The position numbers and the translations under genes were made by a program. The notes under the pieces were generated by a model. The model saw only the letters and a list, made by a program, of their open reading frames with translations, did not search any database and had not been told where the DNA came from. A stretch of 5,352 nucleotides of DNA from contig JARJMV020000094.1 of NCBI GenBank assembly GCA_029335935.2, forward strand, positions 1-5,352. The letters are read 5' to 3'. Each line of letters opens with the position of its first letter. Position 1 is the first letter of the stretch. The DNA comes from a bacterium. Lineage in GTDB: Bacteria > Armatimonadota > Fimbriimonadia > Fimbriimonadales > GBS-DC. This document shows positions 4,810 through 5,352 of this stretch, one piece after another.

Positions 4810-5352
4810 ATGGCAGATGGACGATGGCGTTGGCTGATGCCCGGCATGCGCGTCAAGCGTTGGCTGATGATCTCCAGCATGGGTTTATTGATTGCCCTGC
4901 TCGGAGTGTGGATGGGGCTGGGGGGTATGCCTGCCCGCTGGCTGGATACGGCGTATCGCCTTATTGACGAGCAAATCCGCGCCGTCGCAACAACCCCGCG
5001 CGCCGCACAGGCGATGCGCTGGGGCTTAGGAGGCGCGCTCATCGCCGCCGGACTGGGGGTCTGGTGGTGGGGGCTACGCTGCGCATGGCGCACGCTCGTC
5101 AGTATCTTACAGCCGCGCGCCAGTGGGCGCGTGTGGGATGTATTGTCGCGCCACTCGCTAATGATATACGGCAGGCGCGTGGTGGTCATCGGCGGCGGTA
5201 CAGGACTGTCCACCATGCTGCGCGGCATCAAACGCTACACGGCGACCATCGTGGCGATTGTGACCGTGACCGACGACGGCGGCTCGTCGGGCACACTGCG
5301 TCAGGAGCTCGGCATCCTGCCTCCAGGCGACATCCGCAACTGCCTGATTGCC
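4810..5352 (+). CDS. yvcK: YvcK/CofD-like (gluconeogenesis factor) protein with N-terminal membrane domain, 3' partial
   Basis: The reading frame stays open to the window edge, so only the first 181 residues are seen. Residues 123-181 carry the YvcK/CofD-like signature: [18 protein letters not shown] (124-141), then [17 protein letters not shown] (152-168) and PPGDIRNCL (171-179). The glycine-rich and DDGGSSG motifs form the nucleotide-binding face. B. subtilis YvcK and its mycobacterial counterpart bind UDP-sugars and are needed for normal cell-wall synthesis and growth on gluconeogenic carbon. The PPGDIRN form is closer to YvcK than to the F420 enzyme CofD. Ahead of it is an extension of about 120 residues that short YvcK proteins lack. 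It begins [12 protein letters not shown] and has hydrophobic segments at about 18-38 and 72-90, so the protein is probably anchored with the catalytic-type domain in the cytoplasm. The start follows the rapZ stop by one base. Much of the fold and the C-terminus lie outside the window. Confidence 0.93.
   Translation, partial: MADGRWRWLMPGMRVKRWLMISSMGLLIALLGVWMGLGGMPARWLDTAYRLIDEQIRAVATTPRAAQAMRWGLGGALIAAGLGVWWWGLRCAWRTLVSILQPRASGRVWDVLSRHSLMIYGRRVVVIGGGTGLSTMLRGIKRYTATIVAIVTVTDDGGSSGTLRQELGILPPGDIRNCLIA

Noticed and set aside
4805..4837. ATGA-overlap start after rapZ giving a ten-residue peptide
   Set aside because: The frame closes after ten codons; the ATG at 4810 with well-spaced AGGGGAGG leads into the YvcK protein.

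Overview
The window looks like part of a GC-rich bacterial chromosome, most likely Armatimonadota (Armatimonadetes) or a close relative. The main clue is the prepilin-like protein. Its N-terminus runs from [24 protein letters not shown] into an AREKAR...CLSQSKQIG segment, and it ends with an H-X9-DG motif. Such proteins occur in large numbers in Armatimonadota, and related ones occur in Planctomycetes. This assignment rests on recognition, not on a database search.

Layout. (1) At 46-552 (+) is a small exported beta-rich protein of unknown function. (2) At 553-728, between two convergent genes, is a compact array of four perfect hairpins (9-bp stem, 4-base loop, 9-bp stem). They share one core but have different stems that stay paired, and two of them lie in a 36-bp direct repeat. 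The array looks like a REP/BIME-type mosaic element. (3) At 729-1928 (-) is an M20 metallopeptidase related to peptidase T, with all metal ligands and a signal peptide. (4) At 1929-1996 is a short divergent control region with two overlapping sigma-70-type promoters. (5) At 1997-2839 (+) is the prepilin-like protein. (6) At 2840-3064 is an intergenic region with a long hairpin near its start and an extended -10 promoter at its end. (7) From 3065 to the window end (+) is a tight four-gene run: a YvlD/phage-holin-4-type membrane protein, a second small membrane protein, rapZ, and the first 181 codons of a membrane-anchored yvcK. Junctions are 2 nt apart, 4 nt overlapping and 1 nt apart.

How the genes fit together. 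The last four genes are almost certainly one operon. RapZ and YvcK proteins are tied in other bacteria to amino-sugar and UDP-GlcNAc metabolism and to envelope synthesis. The two small membrane proteins ahead of them may therefore have an envelope role (inference). The three genes that follow an intergenic promoter (peptidase, prepilin, first operon gene) all have a GGTATAAT box 7-16 nt before the chosen start and no usable Shine-Dalgarno sequence. The three downstream operon genes have purine-rich Shine-Dalgarno sequences. This suggests leaderless or nearly leaderless translation of promoter-proximal genes. I found no phage, CRISPR, toxin, defence or transposase gene. The least explained elements are the hairpin array and the second membrane protein.
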